From positions 49,854,458 through 49,918,457 of the forward strand of contig CM075853.1 of NCBI GenBank assembly GCA_037975125.1: a stretch of 64,000 nt of DNA. Direction: 5' to 3'. A program made the translations under genes and the position numbers. The number at the start of each line of letters is the position of its first letter. Within the stretch, counting starts at the first letter, position 1. This document shows positions 14,701 through 26,883 of the stretch, piece after piece. Origin of the DNA: Latrodectus hesperus. Lineage: Eukaryota > Arthropoda > Arachnida > Araneae > Theridiidae. Below the pieces are notes generated by a model, which saw only the letters and a list, made by a program, of their open reading frames with translations, ran no database searches and was not told where the DNA came from.

Positions 14701-16740
14701 ATTTTCGAATAGATTTTTTTTCAATGATTAAGTTATTAAATCTTTTTCATGTCAGTATTTATTATTACACAAATCCACTCTATTTTGAGCGTTACTTTCA
14801 TAAAATAATGATTTTGTTTTAGTTTTAAACATTTTATTTATCGTATTTTAAACATTAAATTATAAAGAAATGAATATGAATGCATTATTACAATTAAAAT
14901 AGTGTTTAATTGTATAGTCTAAAAGCGTAATGAAAAAATTATTCAAAAATTTATAGAAGCAGTAAGGATGAGAATAGTCAAAATACATTAAACATATTTG
15001 ATTTCCAAATCTTTAAAACATTGCAATGTAATTTTATCTAAAAAGTATTTTGTTCCGTATTTAAATGAAAAATATGTTATATTTATATTTAAATTAACTG
15101 CTTTTTACACATTTAATATTGACAATCGTCCAACAATGTTTTTAGTCAATAAAAATATTTAAAATTTATTTTCCTGACTAAACCCAATATTATTATATTG
15201 TAAACACAGAGAAAATTTTGATTTATTTTATTTACCAAGTCATTAATGAACTTATGTTTAACGTTGACAATTAAAAACAACAAATATTGTATTTATTTTA
15301 GAATTCATTTTTTTATAAACACAACTATTTAAATTTAAGTCATTTTTGTAACCGACAATGAAAAGGCTTTTCTAAACTGCTCGAATATCTCTAAGGCTTA
15401 AATAAATTTTCTCCTTTACTATTAATAGTACTATAAATTTCGGTAGTTTATACCCAAGTTTCTGGGAGAAACACTGTCCTATAGCATTGTCTTTCTTGAA
15501 CATCACAAATAACACAGCTTTCACAAACATTTAAAACTACTTAAAATAAACGTAATAAAATTACTTAAAGAGACAACAAGAAAAAGAGAGAAATACTTAA
15601 TTTTAATTGGGTGAACTAAATCTATAGACATTTCTTGTAGTATTTAAATGTCTTTTAAGATTTTCGTCATTTTTATAATCGTTAAATAAAATTTCTTCTT
15701 TAAATTGTGCATAAATGTATTAGATATACCTTTTTAAGTTTTAGAAAATTAAATAATATTTAGATATTGCTTAAACATTTTATTGATTACTACATTTAAA
15801 ATATTATTCAACCCCAGAAATCTTAAAATTCTAAGAATTATTTTAGAATTTTACTTTGATTAAACACAACAAACCAACACAAAATTAAAAACACTATAAA
15901 TTCTACTATTGCTATGAAAAAATAAATGCACTTATCACATATTATAAAGAAAAAAGTGTATTCTTAATTATTCTATTCATTGTCTCGATTATAATTGAAT
16001 TATAATTTTTGCCTTAATGTTTAATCAAGTTTAAATTTTCTTTAGAAAACCATTATAATAATTTTTATATAAGCACTCAAAAATTTATAAAAACCTTTTC
16101 TTACTTATTATTCTGAACTTATTAAATGTGTTTGCAATCGTACAGAAAATTTTGGAATATGATTTAAAAATAGATTCAAGACGATGAAATGTATAAGTAA
16201 GATTAGTTTAAGAAGCTTTTAATCTTTCAATAACTAAAAATGCAAACAATCGCGTTCTGTTTTACCACAAAAACTAATTTAAAGCATTGTTTTCTAGAAT
16301 AAATACTACTTCAGAATAATTTTATATGAATATTTTAATGTTAAAAATGCCAATTGATTGTGACTTCAAAAATGATCATAGAATTTTAAAAATTCGATGA
16401 ATAAGCCTAGTCAATATTTCAAATTGAAATCATTGACAATTATATCCTCATTATATTTACTTTAATATCATGTAATTTTTAATGTGATACTGAAAACACA
16501 TATTTTTAATAAACTTATTTTTGTACATAAATAATACATTTCCTTGATATGGAATTCATCACAGTTCATTTGCATTTAATTCGACTCATTTTTGAAATAT
16601 TAAAATTTTCTTAAATCATAATATTGAAAGAAAAAATCCTATTAAACTTGCAAGGAATAATTATAGAAGTCTTTTTTACTAAATTAAGGAAATGAAATGG
16701 AAGTATAACAGCAAAAGAAAAGAGGTTATATAAAATAGTG
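11720..16740. other. AT-rich desert, no gene seen
   Basis: Five kilobases with stops in every frame. Apart from a short TA run at 11902-11917 I see no repeat array, RNA gene or compositional island. Confidence 0.7.
11902..11917. repeat. Short (TA)n microsatellite
   Basis: Eight TA units followed by a short ca extension. Confidence 0.9.
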
Positions 16741-16900
16741 CTTCTTCATTCTCATAAAAGCATTAAGCTTTTTAGCCAAGAGGTTGAGTTTTTGGTACAG
16801 TGCCAGGATGTTGTCCTATTGTTATGATTTTGCGATTCATCAAAAGAAAACTAGACAGGGGCTAAGCAGCAGTATTTATCGCACAATTCCAGCAACGTTC
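16740..16900. other. Small GC-enriched patch, unexplained
   Basis: About 160 bp with clearly more G and C than its surroundings (for example the stretch around acaggggctaagcagcag near 16856-16873). No frame is open across it. A TATA-like tataaaatag lies just upstream near 16728, but such strings are common at this composition. Confidence 0.3.
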
Positions 16901-17646
16901 TTTCTATGTTCCTAAAAATTTTCCTTTTTTTGATAAAAAAAAACTCAGAAAAACTCTGCCTTTATACATATAAGTAACATTTATCCATCATCGTTTTCAT
17001 TAATCCTTTTTTTAAATATTCGATCGAAAATGACTATAACATGTTTAATTATAATATGATAATTATTTAACATTAATATTAATGAGGATAATTATATGAT
17101 AATATCATTATGAGAATATTTTTCTTTAAAATAAAAAATCGAATATTCTTTTATTTACAAAATTAATATCGATGTCCAATTAAAATTATCATGTTTTTTA
17201 AATACTGATAGGTAGGTAATCTTTATACAAATTAAATAAGGAATATTTTACTTTATTTTGAATGCCTAATTGTGAAATTATCAAATTAATAATCATAAAA
17301 TACATGCGATAGAAATTCATCAGCAACTTTTGTTGAATTTCAATATATAAATTTTTTATTCGACATAATTGTTAAGAAAACATTTTTTTTTCACAGTGAG
17401 TTATTTAATTCACAAATAACTACTTTAAATGAAGAATATATGTGTAAACAAAATGTTTACAACGCATAAGTTATTTCAATAAAACATTTAATTCAATTCT
17501 CTTTACAGAAATAACAAAATAGCTATTTTAAAAATCATTAAGAAAAGGTATTCATAAGAGATAATTTATTTCCATGATTTTATGGTTATATTATGATGAT
17601 CTGATCATTTGTAAATAGATCCATATAGAAGTAATAAAATAAAATA

Positions 17647-17687
17647 ATCTGACAAATTGTTAACAGTTAAATTATAATTTGTCAGAT
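17647..17687. repeat. Inverted repeat, 12-bp perfect arms
   Basis: ATCTGACAAATT at 17647-17658 is exactly reverse-complemented at 17676-17687, and pairing continues outward imperfectly (aata on each side). The spacer is 17 bases. Confidence 0.65.
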
Positions 17688-19303
17688 TTATTGAATAATA
17701 TTAAGTATTTGCAAGTTCTTATGTGATAAGAATTATTTTATGTATCTTGAATAGTTAGATTGAAAAATTCGTATAGAAGATTACATTTCGGTTCACCAAT
17801 GATTTTTTTAAACTAAAAACTTCAAAATTTATTTCGAAAAGAAATGCTTCAACACATAAATGAAAAAATAATTTTGCAGTCTTAAGCATTATTGAGGGAA
17901 ATAATAAATAGGCGAAACATCATAGTAGTATACAGGTTTTATTTTTATCATGTAACTAAACTTCGGAGTCATATCTACGCAATTTTTAATTACAGTCAAC
18001 TTTGAATTATTTTTTCCTTTACTTTATTCGATAAAGTAAAAACTTGATACAATTTTTATTGTGTTTTATGCTTTATTCGTCTCTAGTATGATTACGATTA
18101 TTATGAAATTCCAGAAATGAAACACAAAACTGATTTTCGAAATAAATATAATTTTTCAAATGCAAAAAATACTGCTTACTGAATGAAAAAACACACATAA
18201 TTTTCAAATTATTTATATTCCATACATTTCCTTGTTTAGATTGATTAATAATAGAAGGGAAATGTAAATTTAAAAAAATTAAATTGATAATGCACATATT
18301 CAATACTATTATTGCACATATCAATGTCATAAATCTTTAACCCATTGAATTATTAAAACTAAATTTATATAAAAATTAATGCCTAATACATAAAACTTTA
18401 AGAAAAAATATTTAAATTAAAAAATATCTATAAATATTATTTTTAAGAAAAAACTGAATCGATTCCACGCGCGATATTATTGTTGCTATAATGTTTTTTT
18501 CCATAATATTATTAAAATAAATTTTATAAGTAAAAAATAGATAATATATTTATAAATCGAGCATAAAAATAATTATGAAATAAAACTGACTGATTGACTT
18601 TTAAAGCAGTCTAATTTTCGTAAATTTGCTGTAAGTAAGTCGCTAGGGTCGTATTGAAGGAAACGTGCATTAAGTATTCATAAAGAATGTTGCACTAAAA
18701 AAATTTAACAACATATTTCTTAAACAATTAATTACTTACGTAAGTTTCACAAAAATTTGAATAACAAAATTGTAAACTGACTTTTGCCTAGTCATGATAA
18801 AAAGCAATAAAAATGAAATACTTTAATTTGCTCACATGTAATACAAATACGAAAAATTGACAATAAAAATTTCCTTTTAAATAAGTTCAGCATAAATATT
18901 TTATGTCTTGGTCAAAATACGTGTACAGAATTATTTTACTGAATAAGTGACTTTAATGGAAACTAACTTAGGAATTCATGTAAGCTTAGCAAAAACAAAC
19001 TTTATATATATGGTAGGAAGGCCCGATTATGCATCATTTATTGCATTATCAATCATGTAATTATTTCTTTAAATAAAAAATGCTTCTTATAATAAAAATT
19101 TACCTAATCATTTGATCAAATACTAACAAAAAAATTAAATATTTAATTTCTTCAATATTCAATGGCATTAAAATTGTCTTAGTAGAAAAATAATTTGCAT
19201 CAATATTAATAACGACAAATTTAATTAGTTTGTAAAACAAAATGCTATTTCTTTCCGTATCAACTGTATAAGAGCAATACTTGCTGATTTCTCAATTATT
19301 TAA

Positions 19304-19306
<3 letters not shown>

Positions 19307-19361
<55 letters not shown>
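19307..19361. repeat. (AT)27 microsatellite
   Basis: About 55 bp of uninterrupted alternating A and T. Confidence 0.97.
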
Positions 19362-19362
<1 letters not shown>

Positions 19363-21319
19363 CTAACCAAATAATTATAAAATTGACTCCATTGCACAGA
19401 GCTAGTTAAAAAATGATGAAAAGACGATTTATAGCTTTCTTTCCTAGCACAGTGACAAGAAAAAATTTATAAGAACAAGTAAGAAATCACGTTTTTTTTC
19501 AGTCAGTATCTCTTGGGCGATAAAAGGAAATAAAAATGAAAGCAATCATGCAAATTTATTGAAGAGAAAATTATTAGTAAAAGCAAAATCATACTTATTT
19601 TTATTTAGTACTAATAAGTACGCAAATCATACTTATTTAATAAATTCAAAATCATAATAATTTTATTTATAATAGTGTCATGAATATAGATTTATACCTA
19701 TAAAACAATTTAAAATGCTATAATATGAAATGAAATGCATTAGTTTTCAATACACTTCATTAAAAATGTTGAAAACAATTATAATAATTTATTTGTTTCA
19801 TTAATTAATTTTATTAGCCTTAGACGATGAAAGTTTTGCATTAAGTTGAAGGAATTGCATAAAATATTTTACAAATTATTCGTATGCATCTGCAAAAATT
19901 TAGAGTGTAGTTTACAAATATTTTCAAGAATGCATTATGATAAATAGTTGTATCTACGAGTTTTTAAATAAATATAATTGCTATAATACTGTAAATACCA
20001 GTTAATAATTCTATAAGCAATAATTAACACAAACAGAAATATAAAACACTGTAAAGTGTCAGATAAAACATTGATTTTGACTACTTTCAGAATAGGAATA
20101 ATTTATTCAAGTGAATGATCAACATAAAATCTTCATATATTCTATAATAGTAAGCAAAAATAGTGTATAAAAAATTCGTAAGATTTTTCTCATATAATTT
20201 TTATTCAAATGAGTATAAAGTATGTTTGCTAGTTATTTATTACACGCATTCACTACATATTACTATAAAGTTATGAATGCGAAAAAAAGAACAGAAAATA
20301 TAACGTTTCCCGAAGGAATCAAATGCAAAAGTTAATACAGTTTCCATATTTTTTAATTTATAGTACATGATGTAAATCTGAAAAATATGCCAATTATTCC
20401 GCAAAATATGAAAAAATTCATGAATTTTATAGATAATTATTTTAACGATGCAAATTCCTTTTATAAGTCAATGTTTTAAGATTTTAATCATATTCAATAC
20501 CCCCAAGTATACGTTTTTCATATATTTAATGCATCAATACAATAAATAATATAGTATGCTAGATTCATTATTACACATAAGTGAGTAATAGTAAATCCGA
20601 CATCTATGTATGAAACTCATTTGAAATGAAATCAAAGCACACACAATATATATAGTTTTTATTATTCACTTTTTTAGAAAAATATGACACAGAAAAAAAT
20701 AAAAACATTCGTAAAAATTGGATTCTAAGACTGGATTATCAATAATATTCGAAATGATTCAATAAAAATGGTGCACTTAAATTTTTAAATGCGATTTGAA
20801 CAAGAAAAAGTGTTTGTTTATACTAAAATTGTGCATAGTATTAAATCTTGAAATTGTGTTAAATTTTAAAACGTGTTTTAAAAGCAACAATTATATTAAT
20901 CTAACAAGCATTATTTCGTACAAAATTATATTTATACACATTGTTATATTTCTTTTTTTTCGCAAAATAAATATTTTGATTAAAAAAAGTAGGTTAAATC
21001 ATATGCCCAATCATTAATATTTACAAATGATAATAGTGTACCTTAAAAGTTTTAGCTGAGAAAATAAATCATTCCTATATATTTATATTATGATTTAAAT
21101 TATTTTAGTTATTTTTTATACACATAACACACATTGAAAAATAAGACTAGACTTGAATAATTAAGTACTTTACCTCTCTGTGTAAAAATCCTTAACAGTC
21201 AAACATCAATTTACGAGTTAAATTATTTGCAAAACATTAAATAATCCATTGGTACAAGGATAAAATACAAGTTTTCTGTTGCATGCATATAAGTTATTAT
21301 ATAAACCTTGCTATGATAT

Positions 21320-21760
21320 TTTACACAGAACTTAACTTCAGAAGCCGAAGCCAAGTTTTAACTAGGAATAACTTTTCTAACCTGGACCAAAGGGTCGTTA
21401 ATCTGTGCTTCCGCAAGAGGGAGATACTTTTGAAAAAAAAATATTTCACATCCAGCTGTTTCCTTCCGTATACTTTATAATCAGGGGTCGATGTACTCCT
21501 AGATAGTCTAGGGGGTCTGACGATTGCCTTTTACACTCTAAGATGTGAAAGCGTGAAAGCCACACGGAGTACTCCATTCACCAGAGGTTATTGTCACGCA
21601 CCCCTTTCTGTTAATTTTTTTTTCAACACAGGCTGGAAGAATTATAATGAGGTTATTCTTATCGGACACACGCCGGATATTATGAGACGTCTGTAGGCAT
21701 ATTGTGGCATCGCGGTCAATGTATGATCATATTGGCATCCTATCGAGGAAAATTGCAAGA
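21320..21760. other. GC-rich island, candidate cis-regulatory element
   Basis: G+C approaches half around 21541-21600. Stops occur in all frames over most of it; the only short frame (21283-21480 plus) shows no recognised domain. Motifs seen: paired half sites GGACC/GGGTC around 21384-21394 that resemble inverted nuclear-receptor half sites, an E-box CAGCTG near 21454-21459, and a 6-bp stem palindrome CCTAGA-TAG-TCTAGG at 21498-21512. The run of distinct, non-repetitive sequence fits a conserved non-coding element, but a decayed transposon cannot be excluded. Confidence 0.4.
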
Positions 21761-22255
21761 TGATTTTTCATTGCTTTTGTTACTGCACTCACTTTGCTTC
21801 ATTTAAATAGAAAAAAAAGTTAGTGATAAAAATGAATTCAAATACCTGTAAAGGGTTTAAAAAATAAATAAAAAAGAAATCATTAAAAGTGTTGATATTA
21901 GAATGTCGAAGAGAAGAACTACAATGTGAATTATTTCCATTTAAAAACCCTATTTAATAATTTCTAAATAAAATAAAATTATTTTATCAAGAAAGAATAA
22001 TTTTAGTTTTCTTAGACTTGTATAAAAATTTTCGAAAAAACAATGTAAAATTTTGTTTAAATTACTTAGAAAAATGTATTGATATGCAGTTATCAAAAGA
22101 AAATGTTTAATTAAACCAATTTATGTTTTTATAAAGTGACACACTTATTGGCGAATTATAAACATTTATTTTATTCTATTTCATACTTATGATCTAGATC
22201 ACACAGATGAAAACTTCAAATGCAATGACAGTAAAAGAATCAGTTAAAGTTTTGA

Positions 22256-22269
22256 GCAGCAGATGGCGC
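22256..22269 (+). promoter_or_regulatory. CTCF-like binding motif
   Basis: GCAGCAGATGGCGC agrees with the CTCF consensus CCASYAGRKGGCRS at 13 of 14 positions; only the first base differs. It is an isolated GC-rich string in AT-rich DNA, between islands at 21.3-21.8 and 23.0-23.5 kb. CTCF is an insulator and architectural protein in animals, including arthropods. Occupancy is inference from the motif. Confidence 0.4.
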
Positions 22270-22285
22270 TGACTTAATTCACACA

Positions 22286-22353
22286 TTTTTCCCTTTTATT
22301 TTATATAAATATAAATTTTTCCCTTTTATTTTATATTTCCCTTTTATTTTAGA
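22286..22353. repeat. Three copies of an 18-20 bp T-rich unit
   Basis: The unit tttttcccttttattttata appears at 22286-22305 and 22316-22335, and a slightly diverged copy at 22336-22353. It is a local minisatellite of pyrimidine-rich units 15 bp downstream of the CTCF-like motif. Confidence 0.85.
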
Positions 22354-22959
22354 TAAAATGTTTTAGTTTTATTCAGAAACTTTTTTAATTATGGTGAAGA
22401 GGTGTGGCTTAAAAGAAAAGAAAAAATCTCATATCTGGTTGAAGATTAAGTTCGAATTAAGTATTTAATCATATAATTTAAAACATAGTAATATTCCACA
22501 AATTCTAACAAACATTGTTTAAAAATTGTCTGCATATTGTCTCAGAGTAATACTTTCAACGAAACAGAATATAAATTCATTTATATGAATTACTGATGAA
22601 AGATGTTAAATTAATCTGAAGAATCGAATAAAGGGAATTGTAACAGTTAATCTTCGACACTGATTTCTACTTTGTAATACTTATTTGAAAACAAGAATTT
22701 ATTGCTAATACAAGTTTTTGTATGCAAGTGCCTTTTAATTGCTAATTAAGTAAATGAATATTATAATCATGAAAATTGTCCGAACTGAATATTAGTTTCA
22801 AGTGTATTATTTATTTACTTTTTTTGTGCATCTATACAGTCCAAATATTTCGCATGTCATATCGAACTTATAAATTATTAACTTCATTGCAAAATGTTAA
22901 TATACTAGGAAAATTAGGCGAGTGAACTAATATATGAAAATCGCGATTTCATACTGTTA

Positions 22960-23480
22960 TACAATCAGTGTTCTACAACTTTTGACATTATTTGGCAACT
23001 TGCTAGACAGTTATTTGGGCGCGTGTATAGGCAGTACTACATCAGCAATTTTATGAGTGAATGCATTTGTGTACAGAGAACTACTGAGTTTCAATAACCT
23101 GGTGTCTGTTTTATTATGATACAGTACAGATACAGCCAGAAAGCTTAGATACATGCCTCAAAACGTAATTACCTTTTGAGCAATAACAAATAACTATATT
23201 CCTAGAAGGCATATTATTAGAAATGCCATCGGTTATGTTAATAGGGGGGTCTATCTGGTGCACCAATCGAACTCGAAAACAGGAATCGACCTCCAATTAC
23301 GTTTGGCGCGCGGAATAAAAGTGATTTAGGTGTAGACATTTTGCAGGGGTTATTACAGGGCGAGCGTTGAGTGGCTGAGTTTGAAATTGCCTCATGCGAC
23401 GTCATTTATGAGGTATTTCCTGAATAATCGGGTTACTAGCTTGGCGAGGATTCCTTTTTCGCCAAAAACTTCTCGCTGAA
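22960..23480. other. GC-rich island, candidate cis-regulatory element
   Basis: G+C is about half at 23341-23400. Two short minus frames (23114-23296 and 23402-23620) are open but carry no motif I recognise. Notable sites are a GCGCGC core near 23307-23312, Cdx/AbdB-like strings such as TTTATGAG, and an inverted repeat CCTCAT/ATGAGG at 23390-23413 enclosing GACGTC, which with its flanks matches 7 of 8 bases of the cAMP-response element. The density of varied motifs suggests an enhancer; this is inference. Confidence 0.4.
23390..23413. promoter_or_regulatory. CRE-like palindrome inside an inverted repeat
   Basis: CCTCAT at 23390-23395 and ATGAGG at 23408-23413 are perfect reverse complements. 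Near their centre lies CGACGTCA (23397-23404), one base from the CREB/ATF site TGACGTCA. The nested symmetry is what a dimeric factor would bind. Confidence 0.35.
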
Positions 23481-24219
23481 GGAGCATATAATAATGTAAA
23501 TAAAAGAAGACTTTTAATTAAGTTGGCGGAAACAATAAGTTGGGAGTTGACTGGGAGAATAACTAATCTTAAGTTATTCTTTGAATGAATGCTATTGTCT
23601 TTTGTGGAGCTTCTTTTCAATTATAATGGATTCTGTGCTTTTAATTGGAAGAGCTATTAAAATTTTGAATATATTTAAATAAAAGAACTTTTAGTTCTAC
23701 ATTATTAATAATTTAAAGACAAAACAATTTTTCTGTACTAATTTTCAAAAACCATTTAATTTAGTTGAAATTAAGTTATATATAGAAAACAAAGGGAAAA
23801 TATTTTTAAAAAATGAATCATACCTTTTATAATAGTTCAAATGAATTGAGAAAACGGGGAACAACTATATAAAAAAAATTAACAATAATTTGGAAATCAT
23901 TTATAACACAATAAAGAGCTATGCGCAGTAATTTTATTAAATAATTTCGCGTATTGAAGTGAATGCTAAAATAATATTTGTTGCATAAATTTAGATTCGG
24001 ATATACAAGCGATGAAATGTAATTACGAATTTAATGTAATATATAATAATGAGAGGCACATAAACTGAAGGCAAGTATATAGGCAAACACAAATAGTTAA
24101 ATATTAAAAGCTTTTATTAAAATTCAAAACATTACAATTTGTAAGAATAATTTTAGTTTCCAAACATAAAAAAAGGAAAAAAAATTAATATATTATGCAC
24201 AAAAAGATAAAATTTTGAT

Positions 24220-24560
24220 TCACGAACGAATTTTCGCCAGATCTGTAAGCCAAAATGCCCCATTTGGCGTTAAAATAACTTATTGTGGCAACCAAACAGC
24301 AGACGCACGTCAGTCGTTGTCATCAATGGGTGCGACTGCTGCTGGAGTTTCTATTGGTCGGTCCTCATCCTCATCAAAATGCTGTTATCCAAAATTCGGG
24401 AAGCCTGCGTGATGCTTTGCGACTAGAATTAAACTTTGCATGGAACAACTGTTTTGAGTCGATGCACAATAACATCGATTGCAAATCCTAACGGAATACC
24501 ATTGCACGAGAACGTCCTTTCATTAAGTCCGATTAACATTAAAGCTATGCATACATCTAA
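24220..24560. other. GC-rich island, possibly decayed coding or regulatory DNA
   Basis: About half G+C at 24301-24360. Short plus frames at 24215-24412, 24285-24491 and 24436-24624 overlap in different phases. On the minus strand two phases give protein-like stretches (one with an acidic Asp/Glu run near 24355-24375) but each is broken by several stops over about 115 codons, roughly what chance gives at this composition. No transposase or domain signature can be confirmed. An old transposon remnant or a conserved non-coding element are the main options. Confidence 0.35.
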
Positions 24561-25290
24561 TCTACTCTTAAGTGAGGATTCGATCAATTCAGTCACAAAA
24601 AGTTGGTTTTGTTATAAAAAATAAGAATTCATAGCAAGTGTAATTGAGGTTTAGATTTAAAATTTACCTTACTTTTTATTTTTTTAATAATATAGAAATA
24701 TAAGTATTAACACAAGAAAAGAGAATATCCAAGGTAACCTTGAAAACATATTAAAATAGGCAATTGAGTATGCAGAATATGATAATATATAAGTCTTTTG
24801 GGTTTAGTTTGGTTTACTTGTCGCGCAATGGTAATTTTTTCACACGAGATAAGGCTTTTGAGAAATAAAACAAAACATTCAAGCTATTTTTTTGTTCAAT
24901 TTTATAACAGTGATTGTTTACTTAGAAATTCCAGACTAACACATTTTAATAACAGCAATTATATCATTTTGTGTAAGAATCCCTCCACTATTTTTCTTAT
25001 TTCATTTTTATGATAGACGACGAACAGTAATATTAAAATTTTCTTAATAAAAACAAATATTTTGTTAATTTCAATCTTTTACTCAATAAAATGCTTATAC
25101 CTTGAAATACTGAATTCAATTGTTGAATTTTAGAAATATCTTGAGCAAATACTGCAGTGAACAGATGGTCATGTTTTATTTTAAATTTTGTTATACTTGC
25201 TCCAGATACCCAAATCTTGTTAAGGAAGCAATAAAAATAATATATATATATATATTTCAATCGATGATTTTATGTCTAAAATTTATATGC
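24560..25290. other. AT-rich spacer, no gene seen
   Basis: Overlapping short frames on both strands read as AT-codon strings with no motif. A TA run lies at 25240-25255. Confidence 0.6.
25240..25255. repeat. Short (TA)n microsatellite
   Basis: Eight TA units. Confidence 0.9.
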
Positions 25291-25420
25291 ATATCAACTT
25301 GTTTACTTCAATATTGGTCGGTTACAGACGTTGAGCAGCAGTGATGGCATTCGTCTCCAGTGATCCCAGAAATATTACTTTCTACTTAGAATCGTCAAGA
25401 GATAATAAAAAATTTGATAT
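25290..25420. other. Small GC-enriched patch, unexplained
   Basis: About 130 bp richer in G and C (for example around gacgttgagcagcagtgatg at 25328-25347). Short frames are open on both strands but no product is recognised. It is the last and weakest of the patches between 21.3 and 25.4 kb. Confidence 0.3.
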
Positions 25421-26413
25421 AACCCTAATATGTTTAGGATTTTTTACAATAAGTTTTAAACATTGTTTATGGGATAGATTTTTATCTGGTAACCCTATAT
25501 ATAGTTTATTTAAAAATTCATTTCTTTGATACTTATATTTAGGGTAATGAAATAAGATATAATTCATATCATCTTGGACTTTTCATGAGCTACAAAAGGA
25601 GGATAAAATAAAGTAGCAAGCATAATTACTATTTGAGATATAAGCTAGTAAAAACAACTTCTTTCCTTTTTTAATTTTTATTAACTTTGTCATGTAAAAC
25701 TGTAAAATAAACAAATTAAAAAAATATTATAACGGTTGCGCTTATTGTTGTATAAATTTTCAAAATCAAAACGAGTCATTGAATGTTTCTGATGTTTGCA
25801 TGAAATGATTCGTGTGTATTTTTGCACTCTCTCAAGAAGGAACTGTTAATTATACCTAGGCTTATCTTCTTCATATTACATAATTTTCAAATTATTGAAG
25901 AATCTCTAAAAATAGAGGGAAACAATTTCTATATAATTTGTTCATGAATAAACTACACATTTTTTTAAGATAAAGTTTACAAACATTAATTATATTTAAC
26001 TGTGGTGTATTAATTTTTGGCAATATTTAAAATCAATTTTGTAATTAAATGTTTCAGTTCCCAATACTACATTAAATTTTCTTAAAAAGTTATTATTTGA
26101 AATTTCTCATTGAACATATTATTTTTTTTTATCAAAAGTATAATGTAAAAGTGAAGCATGAAGATAAAATATAATTTTTGAAGATTTCATAGTTGATAAA
26201 AATTTTTCTTAAATGATAAAAATAAAATTTTATTTAACATATTAGTGCAAATCATGCAATGTTCATAGTCTGCTTTTCAAAATTTTTGTAACAAATGAAA
26301 AAAAAATAAATAAATAAATAGTAAGCAAATAAGACAAATCCATAAAAATTATTATTCATTTTATTTCTCAGAAATTACGAATTGGAAAACAAAATTGAGA
26401 ATCAACAAAACCG

Positions 26414-26489
26414 AATCAATGAAAAATTTACAAAATTTTTGAATAACAAATTACAAACTCTGTAAATTTTTGAAAGCGATACATTGATT
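26414..26489. repeat. Imperfect fold-back with an arm insertion
   Basis: AATCAATG plus AAAAATTTAC at 26414-26431 pairs with GTAAATTTTT at 26462-26471 and CATTGATT at 26482-26489, 18 bp in total, with a 10-base one-sided insertion (26472-26481). The matching order of both segments suggests one original palindrome altered by an indel. Confidence 0.55.
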
Positions 26490-26846
26490 TTGCTATCAGT
26501 TCTAAATGAATTTGTTACAAAATCTACCAAAAATGAATTTAATAACAAAATATATGATTTAACAGAGTTAATAGATTTTATAAATAAAATGTTATTAATA
26601 AAAGAAATAATTTTTCAATAATCAGAAGCACAACACATCTTAAATCAAATCCAAAATAAAATTAATTTTTCACTATTTGTTTTGGAGATTCTCTAAATAA
26701 AAAGAATGAAAAGACATTTTATACGATATAAAAATCTTCAACCAATAGCTTGTTTCAAAGAATTTTCCCTTCCGTTTTTGTACCTAAACTAAAAAAATAA
26801 ATAACATAAGTATAGAAATATTAATTGAAAACATAAAACAGCATTA

Positions 26847-26883
26847 TTGTTTATTATAATCGAAGTGTTATTATAATAAACAA
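26847..26883. repeat. Hairpin, 14-bp perfect arms, 9-nt loop
   Basis: TTGTTTATTATAAT at 26847-26860 is exactly reverse-complemented at 26870-26883, with a tight loop. Confidence 0.7.

Larger units (their letters stand above)
16900..21320. other. AT-rich desert, no gene seen
   Basis: Contains an inverted repeat at 17647-17687, a TA array at 19307-19361 and a short direct repeat of aaatcatacttattt near 19590-19635. Open frames at 18073-18330 (minus) and 20796-21017 (plus) are low-complexity AT-codon strings with no family signature. Confidence 0.7.
21760..22960. other. AT-rich spacer between two islands
   Basis: Contains a 12-bp palindrome TGATCTAGATCA at 22190-22201, a CTCF-like motif at 22256-22269 and a minisatellite-like run at 22286-22353. 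No gene is seen. Confidence 0.65.

Noticed and set aside
24216..24530. Minus-strand protein-like stretches that recall a transposase C-terminus
   Set aside because: Each phase has several stops over about 115 codons, as chance predicts at this composition, and no catalytic motif can be placed. The acidic run comes from a short GATGAG repeat.
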